From Sulfurimonas sp. (lineage in GTDB: Bacteria > Campylobacterota > Campylobacteria > Campylobacterales > Sulfurimonadaceae), in assembly GCA_021648285.1 (NCBI GenBank), contig JAKITC010000004.1, positions 27,771 to 91,770 on the forward strand: 64,000 nt of DNA, in the 5' to 3' direction. Both the position numbers and the translations under genes were made by a program. Below the pieces are notes generated by a model that saw only the letters and a list, made by a program, of their open reading frames with translations, was not told the origin of the DNA and searched no databases. Shown here piece after piece: positions 53,382-62,294 of this stretch (position 1 is its first letter; each line of letters opens with the position of its first letter).

Positions 53382-54890
53382 ATGCAAAAAATCATCTTAA
53401 CTACTTTAAATTCAAGATTTACCCACACCTCTATTGCTTTGAGATATTTATATGCCAATCTAAAAGAGCTACAGGGTACTGCAAAGATCTTAGAGTTCAG
53501 TATAAACGATGCTATACAAACCATCGCGGAAAAGTTACTCATTAATACCCCGGATATCATAGGCATTGGTGTTTATATCTGGAATGTCACAGAAGTTAGT
53601 GAACTTATTCACATAATAAAAAAAGTCTCTCCTGAGACAACAATAGTTTTAGGTGGTCCTGAAGTTTCTCATGAACCTTTCCGCGTAAATCTTGATAGTG
53701 CTGATTTTATTATACAAGGTGAAGGGGATTTGGCTTTTTATGAACTTTGCCGCAACATCTTAAATGACAACACTCCTCAAGACAAAGTTATTAAAATGAG
53801 TATGCCCTCACTCAAAAATTTAGAATTTCCATACAAATACTATACAGATGATGATATAAAGAACCGTTATATCTATGTAGAAGCTTCCAGAGGCTGCCCT
53901 TTTGAGTGTGAATTTTGTCTATCTTCAATGGATGAAAAAGTTAGAGCATTTAATCTTAATAAGCTTTTAAAAGAGTTTGAAATACTTTGGGATAGAGGAG
54001 CTAGGAACTTCAAATTTATAGACAGAACATTTAATCTAAATATAAAAACTGCCAATATACTTTTAGATTTCTTTTTAACCAAAGAGGATAAACCACCTTA
54101 CTTTGCTCATTTTGAAGTTATACCTGATCATTTTCCAGACTCTATAAAGTCAAAAATTGCTTCATTCCCACATGGTGCACTACAGCTTGAGATAGGTATA
54201 CAGACACTGAACCCTGAAATAGCAAAAAATATCTCAAGACAGCTCAAACTCGATAAAATCAAAGAGAATATAAAATTTCTAGAAAATGATACTGAAGCTC
54301 ACATACATCTTGATTTGATTGTTGGTCTTCCCGGGGAGTCTCTGGAAAGTTTTGGATCCAACCTTGATGAATTAGTAAGTCTCAGCAGTTGCGAGATACA
54401 GATTGGTATACTAAAAAAACTATCAGGTACATTTATAAACCGTCACGATATAGAGTTTGGGATGCTTTACAGTGATATTCCTCCATATGATATTTTAAAA
54501 AACTCAGAACTTAGTTTTAATGATATTCAGATAATGAAAAGATTTTCAAGGTTTTGGGATTTAACTTACAATAGCGGAAACTTCAGGCGTAGTGTAGAAC
54601 TAATTTGGCGGGACAAAAGTGTATTTGAAAACTTTTATGCATTTAGTTTGTGGGCTTACACCAAAACTGATTCCACATACAAAATCTCGCTAGAGAGATT
54701 AGGAGAACTTCTTTTCACATATCTCAGTGAAATTAAGAATTTATCTGCCAAGGAAGTAGCAAAAGAGATGCTTAAAGATATGATGAAACTAAAAGGTCGA
54801 GCAATACCAAGCTATCTAAAACCTTATGCTAACGACTTCAAACTTCAGAACAAACAAGGAACATCAGGTTTCAACAAAAGACAGCAATAA
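53382..54890 (+). CDS. B12-binding radical SAM protein (DUF4080 type)
   Basis: 502 residues. N-terminal cobalamin-binding fold (about 1-130; LNSRFTHTSIALRYLYANL, IIGIGVYIWNV, TTIVLGGPEVS), then the radical-SAM domain with cluster motif in EASRGCPFECEFCLSS, followed by GGxNP-like and SAM-binding strands (LQLEIGIQTLNPEIAKNIS, HLDLIVGLPGES), and a DUF4080-type C-terminus. The substrate is unknown; relatives methylate or rearrange unactivated carbons. The DNA preceding it carries a hairpin. Confidence 0.85.
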   Translation: MQKIILTTLNSRFTHTSIALRYLYANLKELQGTAKILEFSINDAIQTIAEKLLINTPDIIGIGVYIWNVTEVSELIHIIKKVSPETTIVLGGPEVSHEPFRVNLDSADFIIQGEGDLAFYELCRNILNDNTPQDKVIKMSMPSLKNLEFPYKYYTDDDIKNRYIYVEASRGCPFECEFCLSSMDEKVRAFNLNKLLKEFEILWDRGARNFKFIDRTFNLNIKTANILLDFFLTKEDKPPYFAHFEVIPDHFPDSIKSKIASFPHGALQLEIGIQTLNPEIAKNISRQLKLDKIKENIKFLENDTEAHIHLDLIVGLPGESLESFGSNLDELVSLSSCEIQIGILKKLSGTFINRHDIEFGMLYSDIPPYDILKNSELSFNDIQIMKRFSRFWDLTYNSGNFRRSVELIWRDKSVFENFYAFSLWAYTKTDSTYKISLERLGELLFTYLSEIKNLSAKEVAKEMLKDMMKLKGRAIPSYLKPYANDFKLQNKQGTSGFNKRQQ

Positions 54891-54919
54891 TATCAGAAAT
54901 TTTTAGATATAATTATTTT

Positions 54920-55540
54920 ATGTTTAAACAAAGAGTACTTGTCCTGTTATCACTATTTTTTATAAGTATCGCTTTAGCAAATGAGCCTTATGTAGAGGGT
55001 CCGCTATTAGATAGAATTACTGAAAAATATAAGGTATTTGCAAAAAAAAGATTTTTTTATCTTCAAAAAACACTTGATTCCGTAAAAGATAAAAGTGATT
55101 TAGAAAAACTTGAAACTGTTAATACTTTTTATAATAGTGTTAGATACTCTTCAGACAAGAAAGTTTATAATAAAAGTGATTACTGGGCAACACCTTGGGA
55201 GTTCTTGGGTAAAGATAGAGGGGATTGTGAAGATTATGTAATAAGCAAATACTTCGCTCTTAAGTATTTGGGTGTTGCGCCTGAAAAACTTTTTTTTACA
55301 TATGCCCGCTCTTCCAAGTTCAAAGCAGCACATATGGTTTTAACATACTTTAAAACACCAAAAAGTGAACCACTTATTTTGGACAACAACAACCATAAGA
55401 TATTCCCAGCATCAAAAAGAAAAGATTTAACTCCAATCTATAACTTTAATGGTGATGTGCTCAACAAGATAGGTAAAGAAAAAAAATCTCATAAAAAATG
55501 GGATCAACTAAAACTCAACATGAAAAGGAAAAAAATATGA
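54920..55540 (+). CDS. lapG: LapG-type periplasmic cysteine protease
   Basis: 206 residues with signal peptide (LLSLFFISIALANE) and a bacterial transglutaminase-like peptidase fold: catalytic Cys in DRGDCEDYVISKYFAL, His in AAHMVLTYF and Asp in LILDNNNH. In Pseudomonas LapG cuts the large adhesin LapA off the surface to disperse biofilm, using Ca2+. It overlaps the LapD gene by 4 bases (ATGA). No LapA-like adhesin gene is in this window. Confidence 0.9.
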   Translation: MFKQRVLVLLSLFFISIALANEPYVEGPLLDRITEKYKVFAKKRFFYLQKTLDSVKDKSDLEKLETVNTFYNSVRYSSDKKVYNKSDYWATPWEFLGKDRGDCEDYVISKYFALKYLGVAPEKLFFTYARSSKFKAAHMVLTYFKTPKSEPLILDNNNHKIFPASKRKDLTPIYNFNGDVLNKIGKEKKSHKKWDQLKLNMKRKKI

Positions 55541-57459
55541 CACTCTTTAAGCAAATAGCTCTAATGCTATCCATATTTTTACTAATAATATTAGCGACTG
55601 TTTTAACATTAAACTTTCAAAGTGCGAACAAATCTGTTCAAGAGGGACTCTATGAGGACGCTAAAAATACGGCAACTTCACTAAGTCTGTCATTGGGAGG
55701 CGCCAATGGTGATATCTCTATGATGTCAACCATGATAAACGCAAACTTTGACAGTGGGCACTATATTAGTATTACTCTTGTTGATATTGACAATAATACT
55801 CTATATAAGAGAGAGATTGAAAGCGAAATCACAGATATTCCTAAATGGTTTTTAAACTTTGTAAGTATAGAAGCACCTACCGCTCTTGCTAATGTATCAG
55901 CGGGCTGGAGTCAAGTCGGGATACTAAGTGTTCAAAGCGATACAGCTTATTCATACCAACAGCTATACTCAATTTTTAAAGGTCTTCTTATCTCTTTTGC
56001 TGTAATCGCTACTATCGGTTTAATTATTTTAAACCTTCTTTTACATACAATTTTACTTCCGCTAAAAGAGGTACAAAAACAAGCAGCGGCAGTTATTAAA
56101 AATGAATTTATTATCCAGGAGAACATCCCATACACTAAAGAGTTTAAAGACGTTGTTCTTGGGATGAACAATATGGTCTCTAAAGTTAAAGCTATGTTTG
56201 ACAAAGGAAACAGAGAGCTAAAAGTATACAAAGAGCTAGAGTATACAGACCAAGACACTGGACTTAGAAACCGTAAATATCTTATAGACAAGCTTCCTTC
56301 ATATCTCAAAGTGGATGCATCGTCAGGAGGCGGTGTAAATATAATAGTTGCACTCAGCGGAATGATTGAAGCAAACGAAAAAATAGGTCGTCAAAATGTA
56401 AATAGGCTTTTTGTAGCTATTGCAAACATATTTAAAACTAACACAAAAAATATTGACGATAGTATTATCGCAAGAATGAATGGTACAGAATTTTCTTTAC
56501 TGTTGCCTGATAACTCAAGTAGTGATGCATTGGAATTAGCTGAAAAAATATATCTCTCTTGTATGGAGACTATTAAATCTTCTGGGCTAAACGAAGATGA
56601 AACATTTGTCTCTATTGGTCTTTATAAGTATTCGTACCTTGATACCATATCTCAACTACTTTCACATTCCGACAATGCACTTGCTCAAGCAAAATTTTCT
56701 AATAAGAGCATACATCTGGGGGAAATTGAAGATGCAGTTGAGGTAATGGGTAAAGAAGCTTGGAAATCAATTATCAATAAAGCTATTGATAAAGATAGAT
56801 TTCATTTTGTATCTTGGTCCGTTATTGATACTAAAGCTAAAATACTTGCCCATAACGTGCTCAGTATTAATCTTACAGCAGATGAAAACACATCTTACAG
56901 TTATGCTCAATTTATGGCGCCGGCTATTCAATCTGGTCTTAGTCATGATATCTATAAAAATGTTGTAAATATGCTCTTTAAGATTCCAGATATACTTTTG
57001 AGAGCTTCTACATACTCTTTGAGATTACCTCATGAATATTTAATAGCTCAAGACAGCTACAATAACTTAAGTGAACTATTGCGTATTCATACCCCGACGC
57101 TTCCATTTAAATTGATAATAGAGATGCCGGACAAACTTGTTCGTGAAGATTCTATGCAGATTAAACAATATATAAAATTATTTAGAAAATATAACATTGA
57201 TATCGGTATATTTGAATTTATTGGAGATAGTGAGGATTATCAATATCTTCAAGATTTAAGACCTGTATATATAAAAGGAGAAGGTAGCTATTTCTTAACT
57301 CAAAGCACTCAGTCACTATCAGCTCTTAGACTAATTACAGACACTGTTGACATATCTCTTATTGCGGTAGGCGTTATGGAAATGGAAACGTTAAAAATGC
57401 TGGAAGAAAAAGAAATACACATCTTCCAAGGACGAGTAACAGAAATGTTAGAGGTGTAA
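55537..57459 (+). CDS. lapD: LapD-like inner-membrane c-di-GMP receptor
   Basis: 640 residues from ATG 55537 (track start 55498 is inside lapG). Membrane helix (about 5-25), LapD/MoxY periplasmic domain with the GWSQVG segment that in Pseudomonas holds LapG, second helix (about 145-165), HAMP-like region, then a GGDEF domain with the motif reduced to NGTEF and an EAL domain without an EAL signature (SWSVID). Both enzyme sites are degenerate, as in LapD, so it should bind c-di-GMP and sequester LapG when the messenger is high. Confidence 0.9.
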   Translation: MTLFKQIALMLSIFLLIILATVLTLNFQSANKSVQEGLYEDAKNTATSLSLSLGGANGDISMMSTMINANFDSGHYISITLVDIDNNTLYKREIESEITDIPKWFLNFVSIEAPTALANVSAGWSQVGILSVQSDTAYSYQQLYSIFKGLLISFAVIATIGLIILNLLLHTILLPLKEVQKQAAAVIKNEFIIQENIPYTKEFKDVVLGMNNMVSKVKAMFDKGNRELKVYKELEYTDQDTGLRNRKYLIDKLPSYLKVDASSGGGVNIIVALSGMIEANEKIGRQNVNRLFVAIANIFKTNTKNIDDSIIARMNGTEFSLLLPDNSSSDALELAEKIYLSCMETIKSSGLNEDETFVSIGLYKYSYLDTISQLLSHSDNALAQAKFSNKSIHLGEIEDAVEVMGKEAWKSIINKAIDKDRFHFVSWSVIDTKAKILAHNVLSINLTADENTSYSYAQFMAPAIQSGLSHDIYKNVVNMLFKIPDILLRASTYSLRLPHEYLIAQDSYNNLSELLRIHTPTLPFKLIIEMPDKLVREDSMQIKQYIKLFRKYNIDIGIFEFIGDSEDYQYLQDLRPVYIKGEGSYFLTQSTQSLSALRLITDTVDISLIAVGVMEMETLKMLEEKEIHIFQGRVTEMLEV

Positions 57460-57951
57460 CTAAACTCTTCGTGAGTTTAGTCCTTTTGTAATCGCTTCAT
57501 TTATCTCTTTTTTGTATTCCTCATTAAGTTCTTCAAGTTCTCTATCAAACTTAATTATTAACTCTTTGTTTGCATTTGGATGTCTGCATATAGTAAAGAG
57601 TATATCCATATAAACATCAAAATCAGGATGGGCTCTAAGACCTAACTTTTTATGCACTGTACCATGATGTTTTATTATTAAATCAAGGGCTTCGCCTATT
57701 TTATCCGCATCTGCTTTCTTATTTTTTATAATCCTTACCAAAGACTCTAAATCAGTTTTTTGTGCATTATCTTGCTCTTTAACTATTTTTTCACTCTTTG
57801 ATACAGGTTTTTTATCTGTTGATTTTTTACTTGAAGATATGGTTTTTTTACTTTTAGGCTTCTCGTCAGATTCCAAAAATAGTAAAAAGATTAGTATTGC
57901 CAAGATTGCAACTAATCCCATAATAGCTTTTACAATTAAGTCTGCATCCAT
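57460..57951 (-). CDS. Membrane-anchored hypothetical protein
   Basis: 163 residues: one N-terminal hydrophobic helix (GLVAILAILIFLLFL), a low-complexity Lys/Ser linker (about 30-65), and a helical C-terminal domain (about 70-163) with LIIKHHGTVHKKLG and FTICRHPNANKELIIKFD. Not recognised. It is convergent with lapD, abutting its stop by one base. Confidence 0.6.
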   Translation of the reverse strand: MDADLIVKAIMGLVAILAILIFLLFLESDEKPKSKKTISSSKKSTDKKPVSKSEKIVKEQDNAQKTDLESLVRIIKNKKADADKIGEALDLIIKHHGTVHKKLGLRAHPDFDVYMDILFTICRHPNANKELIIKFDRELEELNEEYKKEINEAITKGLNSRRV

Positions 57952-58029
57952 ATATAAACTACTTTTTTAGATATTATATCTCATTATAAGTAAGAAAAAC
58001 TGCTAGTAAGTGGTTTTTTATTAAAAGAA

Positions 58030-58117
58030 TGGTGGACAATGTGGGATTTGAACCCACGGTAGATTGCTCTACACTACCTTTCCAAGGTAGCGGATTCGAC
58101 CACTCTCCCAATTGTCC
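58030..58117 (-). tRNA. tRNA-Ser (GGA)
   Basis: 88 bases on the minus strand with encoded CCA. The acceptor stem GGACAAT / ATTGTCC is perfect; the anticodon arm is CTACC-TTGGAAA-GGTAG, reading GGA; a serine-type long variable arm and GGTTCAAATCC T-loop follow. A possible -10 (TAGAAT) lies about 20 bases upstream. Confidence 0.97.
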
Positions 58118-58229
58118 AGTTATAAAAAGAAGTGCCATTCTACCCTTAAAAGTCTTAATTGTTTATATTTCACTTTAAATTTAATCAACAAATGATAAAA
58201 TCAATAATAACTTTCATACTAGGTAAAGA

Positions 58230-60170
58230 ATGCTAAATTTTGTTTCATTTTTAAAACTGCTAAAAGAGTCTTTTAGAGACTTATTACCCATTATCTTGGT
58301 AATCATATTTTTTCAGTTGGCCATCATCCAAAGTGTTCCGCATAATTGGTTGAGTACTGCCATAGGTTTAGCTATTGTTGGTGTTGGTTTAGCTGTTTTT
58401 CTTCTAGGTTTAGAGGTTGGAGTATTTCCTGTTGGAGAGGGATTAGCACGTGATTTTGCAAAAAAAGGATCCACTTTTTGGATTATTATTTTTGCATTTA
58501 TGGTTGGTTTTGGTACAACAATCGCAGAACCTGCTCTGCTTGTAATCGCCCATAAAGCAGCAGATATTAGTGGCGGTAGGATTGATGCAACAATTCTTAG
58601 ACTTGTTGTTGCCTTTTCTGTTGGATTTGCTATAGTTTTAGGTGTTTGGAGGATTATAAAAGGTCATCCTATCCACTACTATATCATTGCCGGCTACATA
58701 TTAGTTGTCACGGCAACTGCTTTTTCGCCAAAAGAGATAGTGGGTCTTGCCTTTGACCTCGGTGGAGTAACAACATCTACGGTAACAGTCCCTTTAGTAG
58801 CAGCTTTAGGAATTGGTCTCGCTTCAACCATTAAAGGAAGAAATCCTATTTTAGATGGGTTTGGTCTTATTGCTTTTGCCTCACTAACTCCTATGATTTT
58901 TGTACAGTTTTATGGGATTTTTGTATATGAATTTGTAGACGTAAGTCAAACTATCACATCTGTAGTAACTCAAGTATCGCCAATAGCAACACCAACAGCA
59001 ACAACAAGTTATGACTTTAAAATATTAGACCTGCTAAAAGGTCTAATTAGCATCATAATGGATGTTATTCCTATTCTTGCTGTAATCCTTGTTTTTCAAT
59101 ATGTTGTACTTAAAAAACATATAGACAACCTAAAAGAAGTAATGATAGGTTTTGGACTAGTTATAATTGGTCTTGATATGTTTATTGTTGGTCTTGAGAT
59201 GGGTCTTTTCTCACTCGGCGAGACAATGGCTTATGAGCTTACTCAGTATGACAACAACATTATTATCTACTCTTTTGCCTTTGCCATAGGATTTTCAACA
59301 ACTATGGCAGAGCCATCTCTTACAGCCATTGCTAAAAAAGCCAAAGAGATTAGTGATGGAAAGATAAATGACTTTGTTCTTCGCCTTTTTGTTGCCCTTG
59401 GTGTTGCTATCGGTATATCTCTGGGAGCTTACCGTATTGTTGTCGGTGGAGAGATTGTTTACTACATTATGGTTGGGTATATATTTGTAATCGTTCTTAC
59501 TTTTATGGCTCCAAAGTATATCATCCCAATCGCTTATGACAGTGGGGGTGTTACAACTTCTACCGTAACTGTTCCTCTTGTAGCAGCTCTTGGTCTTGGT
59601 CTTGCTACAAATATATCAGGAAGAGACCCGCTTATAGATGGTTTTGGGCTTATTGCCTTTGCCTCACTTTTCCCAATGCTTACAGTAATGTTTTACGGTA
59701 TAGCCACAGAGAGTATGGGTATTAAGGGTGAACATGAACTTCAAGAGATTAAACTTGATCAGCTTCGTCATGCTCTTGAAGATGCAGATGATATGGATCT
59801 CTCTACCGTTCACATACACGGAACGGATAAAAGACACTCATATAAAATGCCGTTTTCTGCGGTACATGTCATAGTACCTAGAAAGAATCAGGACAGGGCA
59901 CTGCTTGCCGCCAAAGAGGCAGGGGCAAGTGGAGTTACAATAACGGATGCTCACGGCATGGGACTAGCGGAGATGGATAACTTTTACAATAGACTCAACG
60001 GTGAGGCCACCGACGTAAACTTGATGTTTATAGTTCCCAGTAAAAAGGTTGATGATATCATTTACGCTGTAATGCATAAACTTGACATTGTTGGACGGGG
60101 AGATGGCTTATCTTATTCTTATCCAGTCTCTCACCTTAAAGGCTTGACGATGAAGAGTAAAGATTTATAG
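58230..60170 (+). CDS. DUF1538 tandem membrane protein with C-terminal PII-like domain
   Basis: 646 residues. Two DUF1538 membrane units (about 1-235 and 275-495), each with GxxFxxGxExGxFPxGE-like and AEPALxxIAxKA motifs plus [19 protein letters not shown]. The last roughly 110 residues ([32 protein letters not shown]) have the fold pattern of a PII signal protein, including [12 protein letters not shown]. The fusion suggests a transporter gated by a nucleotide or 2-oxoglutarate. No transported substrate is known for DUF1538. Confidence 0.8.
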   Translation: MLNFVSFLKLLKESFRDLLPIILVIIFFQLAIIQSVPHNWLSTAIGLAIVGVGLAVFLLGLEVGVFPVGEGLARDFAKKGSTFWIIIFAFMVGFGTTIAEPALLVIAHKAADISGGRIDATILRLVVAFSVGFAIVLGVWRIIKGHPIHYYIIAGYILVVTATAFSPKEIVGLAFDLGGVTTSTVTVPLVAALGIGLASTIKGRNPILDGFGLIAFASLTPMIFVQFYGIFVYEFVDVSQTITSVVTQVSPIATPTATTSYDFKILDLLKGLISIIMDVIPILAVILVFQYVVLKKHIDNLKEVMIGFGLVIIGLDMFIVGLEMGLFSLGETMAYELTQYDNNIIIYSFAFAIGFSTTMAEPSLTAIAKKAKEISDGKINDFVLRLFVALGVAIGISLGAYRIVVGGEIVYYIMVGYIFVIVLTFMAPKYIIPIAYDSGGVTTSTVTVPLVAALGLGLATNISGRDPLIDGFGLIAFASLFPMLTVMFYGIATESMGIKGEHELQEIKLDQLRHALEDADDMDLSTVHIHGTDKRHSYKMPFSAVHVIVPRKNQDRALLAAKEAGASGVTITDAHGMGLAEMDNFYNRLNGEATDVNLMFIVPSKKVDDIIYAVMHKLDIVGRGDGLSYSYPVSHLKGLTMKSKDL

Positions 60171-60815
60171 CGAAAGATCGCTATAGTCATACTTGTCTAA
60201 ATCTATATAATACTTTTTTCCAATAGTAATAATCCTGGCATCTGTTTTTGCTCTTTTTTTAAACTTCTCTTTTATCTTGGAAGTCTTCTTCTTTGAAATT
60301 TCTTGAGTTTTTAAATATTTATTTAATGATATTAGTCTATTGTCCTTGTCAAATTGACTCTCCTCAATCTCCGCTTCTACTGGCTCTTCATGGAGTACTA
60401 AATCATCCACAGGGGCATTCAACATAAACTTTGAAGATATGGCATTTAGTATATTTTTTAACTGTTCATCTTTATCTTTATAAATCTGTTCGATTTTTTT
60501 TCTCTCATCAATTAACATCTGCTCTTTTTGGTCTCTAAGTGTTCTTGTTTCACCTTCAAGAGTTTCTATTTTTTGTTGAAGTTTAGCATTTTGCTCTTCT
60601 AAAAGTTTATAGTATCTATCATCAACTTGAGGTGCCGACTTTTTATTAATTGCTCTTCTTGGTGCTGATTTGGCACTTATGCCAGGCTCTAATATCACCA
60701 ACTTCACTCCATTTTCAACTACACTTTGCAAAGAGCCTCTTCTTATACGATTATGAATAGCTTCTTTTGATACACCAAATCTTTGAGCAGCATCTCCAAC
60801 AGTTAATTTTGACAT
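60165..60815 (-). CDS. MerR-like helix-turn-helix and coiled-coil protein
   Basis: 216 residues. The start ([25 protein letters not shown]) is a helix-turn-helix like the DNA-reading part of MerR/excisionase folds. Residues about 65-125 are a charged coiled coil ([21 protein letters not shown]), and the C-terminus is basic. It may organise DNA or regulate a local gene. It ends 6 bases into the DUF1538 3' end and follows yajQ by 12 bases. Confidence 0.6.
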   Translation of the reverse strand: MSKLTVGDAAQRFGVSKEAIHNRIRRGSLQSVVENGVKLVILEPGISAKSAPRRAINKKSAPQVDDRYYKLLEEQNAKLQQKIETLEGETRTLRDQKEQMLIDERKKIEQIYKDKDEQLKNILNAISSKFMLNAPVDDLVLHEEPVEAEIEESQFDKDNRLISLNKYLKTQEISKKKTSKIKEKFKKRAKTDARIITIGKKYYIDLDKYDYSDLSL

Positions 60816-60827
60816 GTCAGTACCTCT

Positions 60828-61325
60828 CTATCTCATATTTTCAAAAACAAGTGGAGCGTCCCACTCTGCTTCTTTAACCATCTTCATCACTTTTTGTAAG
60901 TCATCAAGCTTTGTCCCTTTAACGCGTATAGCATCACCCTCTATTTGAGCATTTACTTTTAACTTCATCTTTTTTATCTCAGCAGTTATCTTTTTAGCTT
61001 CTTTTGACTCTATATAATCAACAACCTTGAATGTGACTTTTCTATTATTGCCACTAGAGTCCTCTACTTTTAACTCTTCTAAAACCTTAGAACTTAGTCC
61101 CTGTTTTAAAAATTTTGCTACTGTTATATCTTTTAGAGCGTCAAGCTTATTATCACTGGACGCTATTAAAACTAAAGTCTTAGCTTTCTCATTATAGTTG
61201 ACCTCATAAGCTGTTCCCTTGAAGTCATAACGATTGGCCACTTCTTTATCTACCATATTTATAGCATTTTTGAAGTTTTGCATATCTATTTTTGCACTTA
61301 TATCAAACGAGTGTTCTTTTGCCAT
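60828..61325 (-). CDS. yajQ: YajQ-family nucleotide-binding protein
   Basis: 165 residues, the family length: HSFDISAKIDMQNFKNAINMVDKEVANRYDF at the start, then KTLVLIASSDNKLDAL and GDAIRVKGTKLDDLQKVM. Some members (Xanthomonas) bind c-di-GMP and regulate genes. Alone here beside lapD and HD-GYP genes it is one more possible c-di-GMP reader. The 273-base gap upstream is described separately. Confidence 0.9.
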   Translation of the reverse strand: MAKEHSFDISAKIDMQNFKNAINMVDKEVANRYDFKGTAYEVNYNEKAKTLVLIASSDNKLDALKDITVAKFLKQGLSSKVLEELKVEDSSGNNRKVTFKVVDYIESKEAKKITAEIKKMKLKVNAQIEGDAIRVKGTKLDDLQKVMKMVKEAEWDAPLVFENMR

Positions 61326-61350
61326 CTTTATTCCTTAATTTTATTTCATA

Positions 61351-61480
61351 CCCTCAAGGGGCACCTAGTAAAATGAAGCAACCCTTCATCTATTTATCAC
61401 GGCATCGGAAGTATACCCACTATGGGGCACGCTGATTCCTCTACCTTCGCTTCTATGCTAAAGCATGACTTAGAAAAAAA
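61351..61480 (-). other. G+C-richer coding remnant with repeated hairpins
   Basis: The 273-base gap between yajQ and the sdhB-like gene has no intact gene. On the minus strand 27 codons (61480-61397) read a protein tail (AKVEESACPIVGILPMP) and then a stop. Beyond it lie a perfect hairpin (ATGAAG / CTTCAT, 61373-61389) and two GTGCCCC-n-GGGTAT hairpins (around 61351 and 61414). This is how a worn right end of an IS200/IS605-like element could look, but the identification is weak. Confidence 0.3.
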
Positions 61481-61598
61481 CTAAATTTTTTTTTGAATGC
61501 TTAGTTTTACTCAGCGTAAAGCTCAAAGAACTAGTTCTTTTTATTTATTTTTATAACACTTTTATAGATTATAACATATTTGAAATATGTTAATTGTT

Positions 61599-62294
61599 TT
61601 AAAAGGCAGGACTGCCATCAAAGCCACCGCCAAAATTGGTAAAGTTAGGATCCACATATCCTGCCATAGAACTTCTTGCGCGAAGTTTTTCTATATCTGC
61701 CTTACTCGAAATATCTTGCGGACATACAAGTGTGCATTCATTACAAAGAGTGCAGTCCCACACACCGTTTGTTTGTATAGTATCTATCTTCTCTTTTGGG
61801 TCTTGCTCTCTTTTGTCACTAACATATCTCCAAACTCTTGTTAGTGAAAATGGTCCCAGAAACTCACTATTTACTGCGTATATGGGACAAGCACTGTAGC
61901 ATAAACCACACAAGATACAGTCACTTTGAACTTCATTTATTTTTTCATCTTCCTGACTTAGCAAAACATTTTGTGATAGTGAACTTTGCCAAGCTTTGGC
62001 CCTTGCGTTAAACTCTAAAGCTTTATCCATGTTTACAACTAAATCACGAATAACTTCACTATTTTTTAGAGGTTCAATTAAATCACCATCTTTGGCATGA
62101 TAGCTGCAAGCTAAAACTTCTCTGCCGTTAACTCTCACAGAACAACTTCCGCAAATACTGCTTCTGCACCCACTTGCAAAAGTAAGTGAACTGTCTTGTG
62201 TAGTTTTTATCTCGTTTAGTGTCTCTAAAAGGGTTACATTTTTTGAAGTTATTTCGTACTCCCTCAGTTCTTCTCTTTGAATTTTAATCTTCAT
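61599..62294 (-). CDS. sdhB: Succinate dehydrogenase/fumarate reductase iron-sulfur subunit
   Basis: 231 residues. N-terminal [2Fe-2S] ferredoxin domain (ASGCRSSICGSCSVRVNG...LAC) and C-terminal domain with two Cys groups, CILCGLCYSACP and CTLCNECTLVCP. The second group has four Cys, so it may hold 4Fe-4S where classical SdhB has 3Fe-4S. It overlaps the flavoprotein gene by 11 bases. No anchor subunit follows; one may lie upstream, beyond the right edge. Confidence 0.85.
   Translation of the reverse strand: MKIKIQREELREYEITSKNVTLLETLNEIKTTQDSSLTFASGCRSSICGSCSVRVNGREVLACSYHAKDGDLIEPLKNSEVIRDLVVNMDKALEFNARAKAWQSSLSQNVLLSQEDEKINEVQSDCILCGLCYSACPIYAVNSEFLGPFSLTRVWRYVSDKREQDPKEKIDTIQTNGVWDCTLCNECTLVCPQDISSKADIEKLRARSSMAGYVDPNFTNFGGGFDGSPAF

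Noticed and set aside
53351-53545. 64-residue ORF before the radical-SAM gene
   Set aside because: It overlaps the conserved N-terminus of the radical-SAM protein in another frame.
61340-61560. tmRNA or other housekeeping RNA gene
   Set aside because: No tRNA-like ends or tag-coding ORF, and none of the conserved RNase P or SRP RNA motifs.
61587-61899. Plus-strand ORFs of 85 and 87 residues
   Set aside because: Both are shadows of the iron-sulfur subunit gene, including its Cys motifs on the other strand.
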